This document shows, piece by piece, positions 25,791 to 35,226 of a stretch of 64,000 nt of DNA (within the stretch, counting starts at the first letter, position 1; each line of letters opens with the position of its first letter). Below the pieces are notes generated by a model. That model had not been told where the DNA came from and did not search any database. It saw only the letters and a program-made list of their open reading frames with translations. Made by a program: the position numbers and the translations under genes. This DNA is from Chromatium okenii (lineage in GTDB: Bacteria > Pseudomonadota > Gammaproteobacteria > Chromatiales > Chromatiaceae): assembly GCF_016583745.1 (NCBI RefSeq), contig NZ_NRRQ01000008.1, positions 1 to 64,000 on the forward strand, given 5' to 3'.

Positions 25791-26756
25791 ATGAATCAAA
25801 TTCCATTAGTTTCCGTCATCGTGCCAGCTTATAATTGCACGAAATACATACCAGAAACTTTATCCAGTTTGTTTAACCAAGATTACCCTAATATCGAGAT
25901 CATTGTAGTCAATGACGGATCGAAAGACGATACGCTGGAACTTCTCAAAAGTTATGGAAAAAAAATTGTTTTAATCGATCAAAATAACGCTGGAGCGCCG
26001 GGGGCACGAAATGCAGGAATACGCGCAGCGTGTGGAGAATTTATTGCTTTCTGTGATTCTGATGACCTTTGGGCATCGAACAAAGTTAGCAGTCAAATAA
26101 CGTATTTAAATCAGCATTCAAGTGTGGGAATGGTTTACTGTCATTGGCATGTTTGGGCACCGAATAACGATGGAATTTTTGTTATGCCTTTCGGTTTTGG
26201 TCGTGAGGATCACACTCAAGAGACTGACCCTGATAAATCTGGGTGGATTTACCATAAATTGTTGCTTGACTGTATCTGCCTTACCAGTTCAGTTATGTTT
26301 CGCAAAAGCACTATAGATAAAGTGGGATTTTTTGACCCTAGTTTGTGGAATGGCGATGATTATAACTATTGGCTTAGAACATCTCGCATTACTGAAATAC
26401 ATAAACTAAAATCATCTTTGGTACTTTATCGAATTCTCCCACAAAGTGTCGCTCGTACACCGACAAAAGTTCACTACGAGTATGAAATTCTTAAAAAAGC
26501 GATTATACTTTGGGGGGTAGCGAGTCCAGATGGGCATAAAAATAATGTTGGAGAGCTTAGAAACCGCTTTGCAACCATGCGATTTGGGTTTGGGTTTCTC
26601 CATTTCAAATCAGGTGATCCCATGATTGCTGTCATGTCGTTTTTAAGTTCCATCCAGCATAAGCCATTTTGGTATTTACCTTGGGCTTATTTGTTAATGA
26701 GCTTATGGAAACGCCTTACCTTTGCTGCAAATGCGGTTTTAACAACTACTTTTTAA
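25791..26756 (+). CDS. Glycosyltransferase family 2
   Basis: A 321-residue GT-A enzyme. It begins [18 protein letters not shown], then [37 protein letters not shown] and the DxD motif [20 protein letters not shown] holds the probable catalytic Asp. The C-terminus is hydrophobic (residues about 285-315) and may anchor it to the membrane. It stands 39 bases after the previous transferase, in the same direction, with a markedly AT-rich composition. Confidence 0.85.
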   Translation: MNQIPLVSVIVPAYNCTKYIPETLSSLFNQDYPNIEIIVVNDGSKDDTLELLKSYGKKIVLIDQNNAGAPGARNAGIRAACGEFIAFCDSDDLWASNKVSSQITYLNQHSSVGMVYCHWHVWAPNNDGIFVMPFGFGREDHTQETDPDKSGWIYHKLLLDCICLTSSVMFRKSTIDKVGFFDPSLWNGDDYNYWLRTSRITEIHKLKSSLVLYRILPQSVARTPTKVHYEYEILKKAIILWGVASPDGHKNNVGELRNRFATMRFGFGFLHFKSGDPMIAVMSFLSSIQHKPFWYLPWAYLLMSLWKRLTFAANAVLTTTF

Positions 26757-26778
26757 TCCAAACTTCGGTGAGTACACT

Positions 26779-27738
26779 ATGTCTCTCAAAGATTTTCATA
26801 TTCAAAAACGTACTTTAGTGACTGGCGGCGCTGGTTTTATCGGATCCCATTTGTGCCGACGGTTACTCGCGGAAGGGCATGATGTGATCTGCGTAGATAA
26901 CTTTTATACTGGAAATAAAAGTAACATTGTGGATCTTTTGGACAACCCGTTTTTTGAGTTGATTCGCCATGACGTTACATTTCCGTTTTATATTGAAGTT
27001 GATGAAATCTATAACCTAGCCTGCCCTGCTTCTCCAATCCATTATCAGTTCGATCCTGTGCAAACCACCAAAACCAGCGTTCACGGGGCGATTAATATGC
27101 TGGGGTTGGCGAAGCGCCTTAAAATTAAAATTTTTCAGGCTTCGACCAGTGAAGTTTATGGCGATCCCAAAGTTCACCCACAAACTGAAGATTATTGGGG
27201 TAATGTCAACCCCATTGGGATACGTTCCTGTTACGACGAGGGTAAACGTTGCGCTGAGACTTTATTTTTTGATTACCGTCGGCAACATAATCTCCCGATC
27301 AAGGTGGGGCGGATATTTAATACTTACGGTCCCAACATGCATCCACATGATGGAAGAGTTGTTTCAAATTTTATCGTTCAGGCACTGCAAAATAAGCCAA
27401 TCACAATTTATGGTGCTGGAAACCAAACCCGATCTTTTTGCTACATTGACGATTTAGTCGAAGCGTTCGTGCGATTTATGAGAACTGGTGACACGGTTAC
27501 TGGACCACTGAACTTGGGCAATCCATGTGAGTTCTCTATTCTTGAGCTTGCCCAGCAAGTAATTGCTTTAACAAATTCTTCGTCAGAACTCATTTTTGAG
27601 TCTTTGCCCAGCGATGACCCTACCCAACGTAAACCTGATATTTCTTTGGCGCAGCAAGCTCTGGGTTGGGAACCAAAAGTGCAACTTAAAGAAGGGCTGA
27701 TTAAAACTATTGAGTATTTTCATAAGCTACTCGATTAG
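26779..27738 (+). CDS. UDP-glucuronate decarboxylase (UDP-xylose synthase-like)
   Basis: A 319-residue short-chain dehydrogenase/reductase of the UXS group, converting UDP-glucuronate to UDP-xylose with a bound NAD. The Rossmann motif is [10 protein letters not shown] (15-24). [10 protein letters not shown] and [18 protein letters not shown] are specific to UXS/UGD decarboxylases. The catalytic pair is Tyr152 and Lys156 in [11 protein letters not shown], preceded by [21 protein letters not shown] and [12 protein letters not shown] follow. It supplies a pentose donor for the transferases nearby. Its 3' end overlaps the convergent GT25 gene by 12 bases. Confidence 0.88.
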   Translation: MSLKDFHIQKRTLVTGGAGFIGSHLCRRLLAEGHDVICVDNFYTGNKSNIVDLLDNPFFELIRHDVTFPFYIEVDEIYNLACPASPIHYQFDPVQTTKTSVHGAINMLGLAKRLKIKIFQASTSEVYGDPKVHPQTEDYWGNVNPIGIRSCYDEGKRCAETLFFDYRRQHNLPIKVGRIFNTYGPNMHPHDGRVVSNFIVQALQNKPITIYGAGNQTRSFCYIDDLVEAFVRFMRTGDTVTGPLNLGNPCEFSILELAQQVIALTNSSSELIFESLPSDDPTQRKPDISLAQQALGWEPKVQLKEGLIKTIEYFHKLLD

Positions 27739-28440
27739 TTTCAGCGTCTTAGTTTTTATAAGCGTTGCGGAATCAGTGCGATCAGCTTGAGTAAACAGAG
27801 CAGGATTAGACTGATAAATTTTATAGTTTGATTGCGGAAGTTTGTGAATAAATAACTGCATTTGTCGATCATTAGCGCCCAGAGTGTTACTAATTCCGTC
27901 GTAAAGTTTCTGGGCAAAATTTTGTGTGATGATATAGGCTTCTGCTGTTGTTAGAACGTCTGGCATCTGCGTAAATGACACAGAACGACGAGACAAGCGA
28001 TTATCAAGAAGATGAGACAGTTTGCGAAATACTTTAACTTTAACGCTTTCTCTTGCCCAAAAGTTATAATCGTTGAGCCATACTAAATCAGCGTCTTTTG
28101 GCAAACCGTTTAGTGCCACTTGAACCATTTTTGCGTCAATCCCATCAAGAAGCCTTGCATCATCTTCAAATACAACCGCTATTTCTTTATCGTTAGCGAT
28201 CTGATGCCAACATTCAAGATGACTGAGATTACAACCAAGGTGCCCGCGTAGATGGTCAATCTGGGCGAGATTTTGTGGAGAAACACGATGTCGCAAACTG
28301 TCTAAATTAAGCTTTTCTCCATCCACACCATGAACCAATGTTAACTCAAATATACGATTTAATTGATGGCTGTGCATGTGTTTCATAAAAGCAGACCAGC
28401 GATCCGGTCTTTTTTCCAGACTGATTACATAAGCACGCAT
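27727..28440 (-). CDS. Glycosyltransferase family 25 (LPS-type)
   Basis: A 237-residue transferase of the LOS/LPS galactosyltransferase family. [14 protein letters not shown] (4-17), [13 protein letters not shown] and [11 protein letters not shown] (with the ExD metal-binding motif) are the three diagnostic blocks of GT25. [12 protein letters not shown] continues the fold. The ATG has GAGGG upstream. It starts a leftward group with the O-ligase and a GT4 enzyme and is convergent with the UDP-xylose synthase-like gene. Confidence 0.85.
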   Translation of the reverse strand: MRAYVISLEKRPDRWSAFMKHMHSHQLNRIFELTLVHGVDGEKLNLDSLRHRVSPQNLAQIDHLRGHLGCNLSHLECWHQIANDKEIAVVFEDDARLLDGIDAKMVQVALNGLPKDADLVWLNDYNFWARESVKVKVFRKLSHLLDNRLSRRSVSFTQMPDVLTTAEAYIITQNFAQKLYDGISNTLGANDRQMQLFIHKLPQSNYKIYQSNPALFTQADRTDSATLIKTKTLKLIE

Positions 28441-28454
28441 ACTTAATCCCTCAA

Positions 28455-29759
28455 CTATGTCAGTTTGGTTTTCTTGGCTTTTGAAAAGCCGGCATATTCA
28501 AGGAAAGGAACCTTTGGATCGCGTTCCCAACCTTTAGTTTCCACCCACTTTTTTGCTAATACTGCTATAATCATCATATTATAAGGCAAATCAAAATAGG
28601 CTAAACTTAAAAACGCACCTCCGACAAGATAACCAACGAGTCCAACTTGAATCATTGCTCCTAAATCACCAGCCCATTTAGCTTCAGGGACTTTTTTTGT
28701 ATGCTTTCTAAGCCAATCGCCAGAAAAATAAGTTGAAATCCAAAGTATTGAAAAAATAATAAGACCTACATATCCGTGATTTCCAAGAATTTGAAAATAA
28801 ATGCTATGCGCGGCTCTTGGTTGATTGTCATACACGCCATATTGTGAAAAAAATTCTTGGTAGGCATAACCCATCCCAGCACCCGAAAGATTTTCATTCG
28901 CAACACCTATGGCAACTGTCCAAGCATTGATACGCTGATTTGCTGAAGCATCTTCTTCATAAGTCTCGATAGTTTCCATACGCGACCACCATTCTTCCGG
29001 CATCATCGGCAGCAATGCAAGCATGGCAACAACAATTAATACACCCATTGATCCTTTTTTACTGCTACGCCACCAAAAAATTGCGAGCATTGCAACGAGT
29101 GCAAGAAGAGCGCCTCGTGAATGACTGCCCAATGCTGCTGCCGCACAGAAAAACATTACACCACTCATCAAATGACGCTGCCAACCATGTTTAAGCTGAA
29201 GTTGTAAAAAATGTACGAATGGAATGATTGTTACTAGTGCCAAAGCCATTTCATTGTTACCCTCGATAAAGCTGCCTTCAGGTCCCCAAACGCGATAACT
29301 CCCTCCAGTTAAAACCGTAAACAAACCACCTTTAGCGCCGAGAATAGCGAGTGATCCCGCTGTTATCCATACGAATGCCATGATGTGATATTTGTTATTC
29401 AGTACGGCAAGTGCAATAAAAACCATTAAAAATATCTTAAAAGAGCGATTCCATAAATCAAAGTCACCTTCAGGATCATAGCCAACAAGCCACGAAATTG
29501 TCATCCATATCACAAAAATTAACAACCACCAAACTGGTGCGCCTTTAAACGGTGATTCTTTTTCTTTAGTAAATAAAAAACCAACTAACGTAAAAAGACC
29601 CGCAATCATCGCAACCGGTGCAGTTGCTGCAAAACCATAGGTATAACGGTGCGGATTCATAATACTGAGCCAATTCCACAGCATGATGCCAATCCATGGT
29701 CGTCCTAACGCCATTATTGCAAGCACACCAATAATTGCTACAAGCAAAAGATCACGCAT
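28455..29759 (-). CDS. O-antigen-ligase/polymerase-like protein, exosortase-A-associated type
   Basis: A 434-residue multi-spanning membrane protein with roughly 10 to 12 segments. The start with GRPWIGIMLWNWLSIMNPHR and GFAATAP matches what I know of the putative O-glycosylation ligase family linked to exosortase A (TIGR03097). GGLFTVLTGGSYRVWGPEGSF and a large periplasmic loop with AHSIYFQILGNHGYVGL are Wzy/WaaL-type ligase features, and the loop His is present. It probably joins or polymerises the polysaccharide, or glycosylates exported proteins. No exosortase gene is in the window, so the EpsH/XrtA link is inferred from family membership only. Confidence 0.8.
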   Translation of the reverse strand: MRDLLLVAIIGVLAIMALGRPWIGIMLWNWLSIMNPHRYTYGFAATAPVAMIAGLFTLVGFLFTKEKESPFKGAPVWWLLIFVIWMTISWLVGYDPEGDFDLWNRSFKIFLMVFIALAVLNNKYHIMAFVWITAGSLAILGAKGGLFTVLTGGSYRVWGPEGSFIEGNNEMALALVTIIPFVHFLQLQLKHGWQRHLMSGVMFFCAAAALGSHSRGALLALVAMLAIFWWRSSKKGSMGVLIVVAMLALLPMMPEEWWSRMETIETYEEDASANQRINAWTVAIGVANENLSGAGMGYAYQEFFSQYGVYDNQPRAAHSIYFQILGNHGYVGLIIFSILWISTYFSGDWLRKHTKKVPEAKWAGDLGAMIQVGLVGYLVGGAFLSLAYFDLPYNMMIIAVLAKKWVETKGWERDPKVPFLEYAGFSKAKKTKLT

Positions 29760-29781
29760 AATTAAACCTTAGATTTAGTAT

Positions 29782-30984
29782 TCACTTACACACCGACCGA
29801 AATAACGCAATCTGCCCCTGCGTTGTCATTTCCCAATCAAATTGTTCTGCGTATTTTCTCACTGCTGCCCGATCAGGATAATTTCTGCTTAACGATTGAA
29901 TACCCTCAACAAGTGCCGCAGCCGTTCTTTCATGAATAATGCGCCCAGCAATAGGCGATTGTACAACTTCTGGTGTTCCGCCAACAGCCGTTGCGACCAC
30001 TGGCGTTCCACATGCCATTGCTTCAAGTAATACATTTGCCCAACCTTCGCGGCTAGAACATAGTAGCAATATATCCGCTGCGCTATACCACTCTTTCAAT
30101 TCTGTTTGCGGACGCGCCCCCGCAAAAATAACACGATTGATGACTGCAAGCTGTGCAGCTTGTTGCTGTAACTTTTCACGCTCAACACCATCCCCAATAA
30201 TCACTAATGTTGCTTCTGGTAATTGCTTTAATGCTTCAATCGCAAGATGATGACCCTTTAATTCAATAAGATTACCCACCGACAACAAAATCTGACTTAC
30301 TGGAATATCCAATCGCAAACGTGATTCCAATTGATTTTGTGGCGTAAACCGCTCAAGGTCAACACCGTTGCGTAAAACATGGGTTTTATGCGCATCGCCA
30401 CCCAGTTGAACAAGCGTATCCATGAGTGCCTTGCACACGCCAATTGAACCCGTTGCGCGTTGTTCAGCCCACTGAATTAAACGGCGCGGAATTGCATAAC
30501 GCGGAATTAAATTGAGATCGGTGCCGCGAGCAGTGATAAACAACGGCTTATTAAACCATTTCGCCAATAACGCTGCTGCAACACCATCAGGATAATAATA
30601 GTGCGCGTCAATGACATCAAAATCAAACCCGCTGCGAATGAGATGAGCAACTGTGCGCCGCGCACTCAATGCCAGCGTAAATGGCGCGATATTCATACCA
30701 ATTTTTGGTGGTAATACATAGCGAGGATGCCAAACTTCAATTCCGTGATGCACTTCATAATGCGGTATTTGCGCAAATTGACTCCAATTACCAAATTGCT
30801 GATGTTTGAACGGAAACCAAGGTACTGGTGCAATTACTTGTGTGGTTACTTCTTGTGTAGCTAATAAATAACGCAAGCGGGTCTCAACAAAGATGCCATG
30901 ATTAGGTCGAATGCTATTAGGATATAAAGTAGAAAACAGTAATGTTTTAAGCGGACGTTTTGAAAAGTTAGGTTGTTCTTTCAT
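29782..30984 (-). CDS. Glycosyltransferase family 4
   Basis: A 400-residue GT-B enzyme from ATG 30984 (a TTG at 31008 would extend it). Blocks include LLFSTLYPNSIRPNHGIFVE, FDVIDAHYYYPDGVAAAL, TARGTDLNLIP, a LSVGNLIELKGHHLAIEAL donor-binding segment and the EX7E motif in SREGWANVLLEAMACGTPVV. Such enzymes accompany exosortase-A-type exopolysaccharide loci. It lies 22 bases upstream of the O-ligase in the direction of transcription, and 30 bases after the NamZ-like gene, so the leftward run from glnA could extend into the polysaccharide genes. Confidence 0.85.
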   Translation of the reverse strand: MKEQPNFSKRPLKTLLFSTLYPNSIRPNHGIFVETRLRYLLATQEVTTQVIAPVPWFPFKHQQFGNWSQFAQIPHYEVHHGIEVWHPRYVLPPKIGMNIAPFTLALSARRTVAHLIRSGFDFDVIDAHYYYPDGVAAALLAKWFNKPLFITARGTDLNLIPRYAIPRRLIQWAEQRATGSIGVCKALMDTLVQLGGDAHKTHVLRNGVDLERFTPQNQLESRLRLDIPVSQILLSVGNLIELKGHHLAIEALKQLPEATLVIIGDGVEREKLQQQAAQLAVINRVIFAGARPQTELKEWYSAADILLLCSSREGWANVLLEAMACGTPVVATAVGGTPEVVQSPIAGRIIHERTAAALVEGIQSLSRNYPDRAAVRKYAEQFDWEMTTQGQIALFRSVCK

Positions 30985-31014
30985 AACTGTTGCGCCTATT
31001 TTTAACAAACAAAA

Positions 31015-32220
31015 TTAATAAATATGTAATGGGATACTTATTGCAGCCCACTGTTGTTCGTCACGAATAAGATGCTGTTCTAAATCACCAATGCCACTGT
31101 CATCGGTATCAACCCATTCGCGCAAAAAAGCACTTCCAGTCAATAAATCAATCGCCAAGCGTTCGGTTTCATATTCGTAGTGAAAGTTGCGCCACAATGG
31201 ATAATCTGGATATTCAAGACGCACACTTTTGAAAAAAAGCGCCATAAAACGATAAGGCTTAAAGTGATGATGTTGATAGGCTGCGCAATCGGTGTGAATT
31301 TGTAAGCCAGCACATAATTGATTGGCATATTTATGAAATGTTGGTTTGAACCAACATGGACGAATAAGAGCACCAGTCATCCAATCGCAGTTAGTTTTTT
31401 CCATACGCCGTATAATGCGCCCAATATCTAAATCAGGTGCCCCAACTAACTCCAAAGCGGTTGTGGTGCCGCGCCCTTCCGATAAAGTAGTGCCTTCAAG
31501 TAATACGGTGCCGGGAAAACAACGCGCCATATTAAGACTTGAAGCATTGGGGCTGGGATTCACCCATGCCAATTGATGAATGGGCCAGCCAAATCCGGGT
31601 GCGGCAGCAGGAAAGTATTCGCGCATTTGAATCACCTGGAATTCCAAGCTGAGTTGACGCTCATTAATAAACCATTGCGCTAATTCACCTAATGTTAAAC
31701 CGTGTCGCATTAACAACGGTCCAATCCCGACAAAACTTTCCCAACCCGGCTCTAATAACGTGCCTTCTAATGGACGTCCAATAGGATTGGGGCGATCTAA
31801 TACCCATAACGCTTTATGATTTGCGGCGCACGCTTCAATGAAATAACACAGCGTCGTGACATAGGTATAAATGCGCGTACCAATATCTTGTAAATCAACC
31901 AGCAATACATCAAAACAATCAAGCATGGCAGGTGTTGGATAACGCACTGTGCCATAAAGACTGTATACGGGAATGCCATGCTGCGCATCAAACGCATCTG
32001 GAGTTTCCTGCATATTATCTTGTTGATCGCCGCGCATTCCATGTTGCGGGCCAAAAGCAGCAACGATATTTAAGTCGTTGAATGCCATTAACGCATCTAA
32101 ACTATGCTGCCCGCTGCGCGTCATTGATGCTGAATGACCTAATAACGCCAGCCGCCGTCCGCGTAATTGCTGCCGCAGAGTGGGTTCTTCTAGTATGCGA
32201 TCAATTCCAAGTGTGATCAT
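31015..32220 (-). CDS. DUF1343/NamZ-like protein
   Basis: A 401-residue member of DUF1343, whose characterised Bacillus member NamZ is an exo-beta-N-acetylmuramidase. Diagnostic blocks are AAFGPQHGMRGDQQDNM, PVYSLYG, LLVDLQDIGTRIYTYVTTL, VLDRPNPIGRPLEG and LEGTTLSEGRGTT. Secreted members have a signal peptide, but here the protein begins with GIDRILEEP and no signal, so it may act in the cytoplasm on recycled muropeptides. It lies leftward behind ntrC and a small unknown gene, 19 bases from the latter, and is probably part of that operon. Confidence 0.85.
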   Translation of the reverse strand: MITLGIDRILEEPTLRQQLRGRRLALLGHSASMTRSGQHSLDALMAFNDLNIVAAFGPQHGMRGDQQDNMQETPDAFDAQHGIPVYSLYGTVRYPTPAMLDCFDVLLVDLQDIGTRIYTYVTTLCYFIEACAANHKALWVLDRPNPIGRPLEGTLLEPGWESFVGIGPLLMRHGLTLGELAQWFINERQLSLEFQVIQMREYFPAAAPGFGWPIHQLAWVNPSPNASSLNMARCFPGTVLLEGTTLSEGRGTTTALELVGAPDLDIGRIIRRMEKTNCDWMTGALIRPCWFKPTFHKYANQLCAGLQIHTDCAAYQHHHFKPYRFMALFFKSVRLEYPDYPLWRNFHYEYETERLAIDLLTGSAFLREWVDTDDSGIGDLEQHLIRDEQQWAAISIPLHIY

Positions 32221-32239
32221 TTTTTAATCCAATTGCGCA

Positions 32240-32632
32240 TTAGCGCAAATGTTCAATATATTTTGCGCTACCATGCAGCGTTAATTGCACCGCAGAACCG
32301 CTGGCAATAAACGGCGCAGCAATTCCTTCAAAGCGCAATTGGCAGCGAATATGCCCGCGACTGACTAATGGAATTGGCACCATATCGCGGTAAGTGTAAA
32401 TGTTGTCATCAAGATCACCACCTAAACACCGCACTGCACCTTCCGGCAATTGCGATTCTAATACCGCTTCCTCTAATACCAATTCTCCCGCTTGCCACCA
32501 GCGCGTCCGCTCGGCGGAACCAGTCAGCGTTTTAATTAAATCAGCGCGGTCAATGCGCAGCCGTAAACTACCGTGCTCCAACTCAATTGCTGAAATTTCA
32601 CAATTGGTGAGTGTTAAACTGAAACTGTCCAC
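32240..32632 (-). CDS. Unknown small protein behind ntrC
   Basis: Not recognised. The 130-residue protein starts at GTG 32632 with AAGGAA just upstream, two bases after the ntrC stop, which makes translation coupled to ntrC likely. It is soluble, strand-rich and moderately acidic; LGGDLDDNIYTYRDMVPIPL is the most distinctive segment. No signal peptide, membrane segment or known catalytic motif is seen. Its position between ntrC and the NamZ-like gene gives the only functional hint. Confidence 0.75.
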   Translation of the reverse strand: MDSFSLTLTNCEISAIELEHGSLRLRIDRADLIKTLTGSAERTRWWQAGELVLEEAVLESQLPEGAVRCLGGDLDDNIYTYRDMVPIPLVSRGHIRCQLRFEGIAAPFIASGSAVQLTLHGSAKYIEHLR

Positions 32633-32634
32633 AA

Positions 32635-34065
32635 TTATTCCTTATGCGTTGTTGATTCGGGTTCCGCTTCATTTTCAAGGCGCAATTCTTTAATTTTTCT
32701 GGTCAAGGTATTGCGTCCCCAGCCTAAACGTCGCGCCGCTTCTTGTCGCCTTCCTGCCGTATGTTCCAATGCGACTTGAATTAAAATCCGTTCAAAAGTT
32801 GGCAATGCCGTATCTAATAATGCTTCCTGCTGTTGCGTCAGTCGTTGCCGCGCCCATCGCCGCAGCGCCGGTTCCCAAGCCTCATCATCCGTTGTTTCTG
32901 CCAATAGCGGATTCAATTCTGGCGGCAAATCTTCGGCATGAATTTGTTTACCTGCCGCCATGACCGTCAACCATCGCGCTGTATTTTCTAATTGCCGCAC
33001 ATTGCCAGGCCAATCCAAACGTTGTAATTGTTCAATCGCAGTCGGTTGTAATACTTTTGGGTCGCAGCTTAATTCAATTGCGGCTTGCGCGAGAAAATGC
33101 CGCATGAGTAATGGAATATCTTCGCGGCGGTCGCGCAGCGCCGGCAGGTGAATACGAATGACATTGAGGCGATGAAATAAATCTTCGCGGAATCGCCCTT
33201 GCTGCACCAGCGTTTCTAAATGTTGATGCGTCGCAGCGATGATGCGCACGTCCACCCGCAGCGGCGCGACGCCGCCCACCCGATAAAACGCGCCATCGGC
33301 GAGCACACGCAGCAGCCGCGTCTGCATTTCCGCCGGCATATCGCCGATTTCATCCAAAAATAGCGTCCCGCCGTCGGCTTGCTCAAACCGCCCTTCCCGC
33401 CGCGCCTGTGCGCCAGTGAACGCGCCGCGCTCGTGACCAAATAGCTCAGATTCCAGCAAATCACGCGGAATTGCCGCCATATTCAACGCAATAAACGGAC
33501 GTTCGCTGCGCGGGCTGTGGCGATGCAGCGCGTGCGCAACCAGCTCTTTGCCAGTGCCCGATTCGCCGTTAATTAACACGGTGATGTGCGAACGCGCCAG
33601 CCGTCCAATCGCTCGAAACACCTCCTGCATCGCAGGCGCTTCGCCAATGATGTCGGGCGTTTTCACCGCTGCAACCGTTTCGGTGCGCTCTTCGCGCCCA
33701 CGCCGACAGGCTCGCGTCACCTGCGCGACGGCGTCATCTAAATCAAAAGGTTTGGGCAGATATTCAAATGCACCGCTATTAAAAGCGGAGACGGCGCTAT
33801 CCAAATCGGAATGCGCAGTCATTATAATAACCGGCAATTGCGGATAGCGGGCGGAGAGTTGTTTTAATAAATCAAGCCCATCAATACCGGGCATTCGGAT
33901 GTCGCTGAGAATGACATCAGGTTGTTCATGTTGGAGTGCTTCTAAAATGCCAACGCCATTAGAAAAACAGGTGACGTGCATTGCCGCTTTACGCAATGCA
34001 CGATCCAATACCCAGCGAATTGAACGGTCATCGTCGATGACCCAAACTTTCGGTTCTTGCGCCAT
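32635..34065 (-). CDS. glnG: Nitrogen regulator NtrC
   Basis: Response regulator that activates sigma-54 promoters under nitrogen limitation. From ATG 34065 it has 476 residues. The receiver domain starts [18 protein letters not shown] and is phosphorylated at Asp55 (ILSDIRMPG). The AAA+ domain has Walker A GESGTGKE, the sigma-54-contacting GAFTGA loop and [13 protein letters not shown]. The C-terminal Fis-type helix-turn-helix is [24 protein letters not shown] lies upstream of the ATG. It overlaps ntrB by 38 bases. It very likely acts at the sigma-54 promoter found in front of glnA. Confidence 0.95.
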   Translation of the reverse strand: MAQEPKVWVIDDDRSIRWVLDRALRKAAMHVTCFSNGVGILEALQHEQPDVILSDIRMPGIDGLDLLKQLSARYPQLPVIIMTAHSDLDSAVSAFNSGAFEYLPKPFDLDDAVAQVTRACRRGREERTETVAAVKTPDIIGEAPAMQEVFRAIGRLARSHITVLINGESGTGKELVAHALHRHSPRSERPFIALNMAAIPRDLLESELFGHERGAFTGAQARREGRFEQADGGTLFLDEIGDMPAEMQTRLLRVLADGAFYRVGGVAPLRVDVRIIAATHQHLETLVQQGRFREDLFHRLNVIRIHLPALRDRREDIPLLMRHFLAQAAIELSCDPKVLQPTAIEQLQRLDWPGNVRQLENTARWLTVMAAGKQIHAEDLPPELNPLLAETTDDEAWEPALRRWARQRLTQQQEALLDTALPTFERILIQVALEHTAGRRQEAARRLGWGRNTLTRKIKELRLENEAEPESTTHKE

Positions 34066-35134
34066 GCGCCGACTCCAGTGGCAAATAAACAGTAAACGTG
34101 GTATCGCCGGGGCAACTGTCGCATTCAATTAAACCGCCGTGTTGACTAATCAATTCCTGCGCAATTGGCAGCCCCAATCCGCTGCCGCCCACGCGCCCGG
34201 ACACCATCGGGAAAAAAATCTGATCGCGGATGTCGGCAGGAATGCCCGCGCCATTGTCGTGTACCTGCGCTTGTAATACGAGCCGATGCCGTTGATTGCC
34301 GAGTGTGAATTGGCGCAATACGCGGGTTTTTAATTCAATTTGCCCCTGCACTCCGGCAGCGGCAGCGGCATTGCGCACCAAATTAAGAAAGGCTTGAATT
34401 AAACGGTCGGGATCGGCGCGGCAGTCGGGAATACTCGGATCATAATTGCGCACAATCGCGGGGCCAGCGGGCGATTCCGCCAACATCAGGCTGCGCACAT
34501 GTTCGAGCACGTCGTGAATGTTGACGGCGCGGCAACTGGGCAACCGATTCGGGCCGAGCATTCGATTCATCAGCGCCTGCAACCGGTCGGCTTCATCAAT
34601 GATGATGCGGGTGTATTCACGCAAACTCGCGTCCGGCAACTCCTGCTCCAACAATTGCGCCGCGCCGCGCAGCCCGCCGAGCGGATTTTTAATTTCGTGC
34701 GCCAGCCCGCGCAGCAGCGTTTGCGTCGCCTGATGTTGCGAGAGCAAATGTTCCTCGCGGGTGATCCGCAACTGCCGATCTACCTGATTGAGTTCGACCA
34801 GCAACGCCCCGCCGTCATCGCTCGGCGCGAGCGGCAACACGGTGCAATTCACGGTTTTGGTGCGCCCGTCGGCGACGCAGATATTGACCTCGCGCTCGGT
34901 GAACGGGTGGCGAGCGGCGAGCGCGGCGATCAAACGTTGTTCGACATTGGTATCGGGGCACGGCAGCAGCGCGGCAGCCGGTTGACCGATGAGATGACGG
35001 GCGCTGATTTCAAACAACATTTCAGCGGCGGGGTTGAGATAAGTCAGGCGCAGCGTCTGGTCAAAGAGCATCACCGCTGTATTGAGATGATCGAGGATCA
35101 TCCGTTCGAGAGTGGCAGCGGGCTGGATTGTCAT
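34028..35134 (-). CDS. glnL: Nitrogen sensor kinase/phosphatase NtrB
   Basis: Two-component kinase that phosphorylates or dephosphorylates NtrC according to PII. The 368-residue soluble protein from ATG 35134 starts with a PAS domain (NTAVMLFDQTLRLTYLNPAA). The HisKA motif GLAHEIKNPLGGLRGAAQLL places the phosphorylated residue at His146. The ATPase part has an N box (LNLVRNAAAAA), a D box (VHDNGAGIP) and a G box (GSGLGLPIAQELI). No membrane segment is present, as expected. An in-frame start at 35215 is possible but would run through the intercistronic hairpin. It overlaps ntrC and lies 92 bases after glnA. Confidence 0.93.
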   Translation of the reverse strand: MTIQPAATLERMILDHLNTAVMLFDQTLRLTYLNPAAEMLFEISARHLIGQPAAALLPCPDTNVEQRLIAALAARHPFTEREVNICVADGRTKTVNCTVLPLAPSDDGGALLVELNQVDRQLRITREEHLLSQHQATQTLLRGLAHEIKNPLGGLRGAAQLLEQELPDASLREYTRIIIDEADRLQALMNRMLGPNRLPSCRAVNIHDVLEHVRSLMLAESPAGPAIVRNYDPSIPDCRADPDRLIQAFLNLVRNAAAAAGVQGQIELKTRVLRQFTLGNQRHRLVLQAQVHDNGAGIPADIRDQIFFPMVSGRVGGSGLGLPIAQELISQHGGLIECDSCPGDTTFTVYLPLESAHGARTESLGHRR

Positions 35135-35190
35135 GTGAGCGAGCACGTCCGGCGGGAAATCAGAAAATACGAGCAGTGATTGAAATCGAA

Positions 35191-35206
35191 GGCGCATCCC
35201 TGCGCC
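35191..35206 (-). promoter_or_regulatory. Stem-loop between glnA and ntrB
   Basis: GGCGCA and TGCGCC pair perfectly around a four-base loop in the 92-base gap. The run after it on the transcribed strand is only weakly T-rich, so it may attenuate or protect the glnA transcript. Enterobacterial glnALG also has a terminator at this place, which makes the position meaningful. Confidence 0.45.
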
Positions 35207-35226
35207 AGCAATCAATTCCGTGCGAA

